From: an uncultured Collinsella sp.
GTDB lineage: Bacteria; Actinomycetota; Coriobacteriia; Coriobacteriales; Coriobacteriaceae
Length of the DNA: 5,037 nt
NCBI GenBank assembly: GCA_900757285.1
Contig: CAAENI010000185.1
Location: forward strand, 1 to 5,037
Reading direction: 5' to 3'
Below the pieces are notes generated by a model. It did not search any database. It saw nothing but the letters and a program-made list of their open reading frames with translations, and was not told the origin of the DNA. Made by a program: the position numbers and the translations under genes. Below, one piece after another: positions 4,708 to 5,037 of this stretch. Each line of letters opens with the position of its first letter. Position 1 is the stretch's first letter.

Positions 4708-5037
4708 ATGAGCACTTCGATTCAACCGAACGCGCCGTTTCGCGCCGATATCGTCGGCAGCTTTCTTCGTCCGCAGGCTGTAAAGGACGCCCGTGCCGCC
4801 TATGCGGCAGGCACGCTTGATGCCGAGGGGCTTAAGGCCGTCGAGGATGAGGCTATTCGCGACCTGGTGGACAAGCAAAAGGCCGCCGGTCTGCAGGTGA
4901 TTACCGATGGCGAGTTTCGTCGCAGTTACTGGCACCTCGACTTTATGTGGGGGCTCAACGGCATTGAACGCCGCACCTCGCGTACGGGCTATATGTTCCA
5001 CGACGAGGAGACCACGGCTGACACCGCCGTGGTGACC
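4708..5037 (+). CDS. MetE-like (YxjG-type) cobalamin-independent methyltransferase, 5' part
   Basis: Only the first 110 residues are in the window and the frame is still open at the edge. They match the start of the YxjG/YxjH group of MetE C-terminal-like proteins (Meth_synt_2 family, usually about 370-380 residues). Signatures are FRADIVGSFLRP at 11-22, the helix VEDEAIRDLVDKQKAAGL at 45-62, and ITDGEFRRSYWHLDFMWGL at 65-83. In methionine synthase this fold transfers a methyl group to homocysteine using a zinc centre, but the His/Cys zinc ligands lie in the missing C-terminal half, so activity cannot be confirmed. AAGGGAG lies 6 nt before ATG. The LysR gene and dyad upstream point to control by sulfur or methionine status. 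It could also be a methyltransferase using another methyl donor. Confidence 0.87.
   Translation, partial: MSTSIQPNAPFRADIVGSFLRPQAVKDARAAYAAGTLDAEGLKAVEDEAIRDLVDKQKAAGLQVITDGEFRRSYWHLDFMWGLNGIERRTSRTGYMFHDEETTADTAVVT

Noticed and set aside
4663..5001. A 112-codon minus-strand frame opposite the start of the MetE-like gene
   Set aside because: The + strand frame has a ribosome site and clear YxjG-type motifs. The antisense frame has none.

Overview
This window looks like a chromosomal segment of a high-GC anaerobic actinobacterium. The protein style and gene mix (high G/C at third codon positions, a MetE-like methyltransferase behind a LysR gene, a Cof-type HAD phosphatase) remind me most of Collinsella and other Coriobacteriia. 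That is inference from recognition, not a database result. No prophage, transposase, CRISPR array or RNA gene was seen. The region is ordinary metabolism with unusually structured intergenic DNA.

Layout from left to right. The first 301 bases hold the 3' end of a + strand patatin-like phospholipase gene. A convergent gap (302-537) follows, containing three tandem copies of a palindromic unit with an exact 62-nt period. The minus strand then carries a compact thiamine operon transcribed right to left: thiM (hydroxyethylthiazole kinase), a small MTH1187-type thiamine-binding protein, and thiE (thiamine phosphate synthase). Gaps are 3 nt and then a 4-nt overlap. Its leader carries a TPP riboswitch aptamer, an intrinsic terminator, and a segment complementary to the thiM ribosome binding site.

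The divergent gap between thiM and the next + strand gene contains a 102-nt, nearly perfect REP/BIME-like inverted repeat (2598-2699), with weak promoter-like -10 hexamers just outside both ends. The + strand then carries a Cof-type HAD phosphatase and, 10 nt later, a LysR-family regulator. After a 155-nt regulatory gap comes the 5' part of a YxjG-type MetE-like methyltransferase, which runs off the window. The gap holds a clean LysR-type dyad centred about 66 nt upstream of the start site predicted from a candidate promoter.

How it works together. The thi operon salvages hydroxyethylthiazole, phosphorylates it and joins it to HMP-PP to make thiamine phosphate, and TPP should shut the operon off. 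No thiD is present in the window, so HMP-PP must be made elsewhere. The HAD-LysR pair and the MetE-like gene form a second unit, in which LysR probably controls the methyltransferase in response to sulfur or methionine status. The best candidates for something undescribed are the two palindromic repeat families and the riboswitch expression platform.
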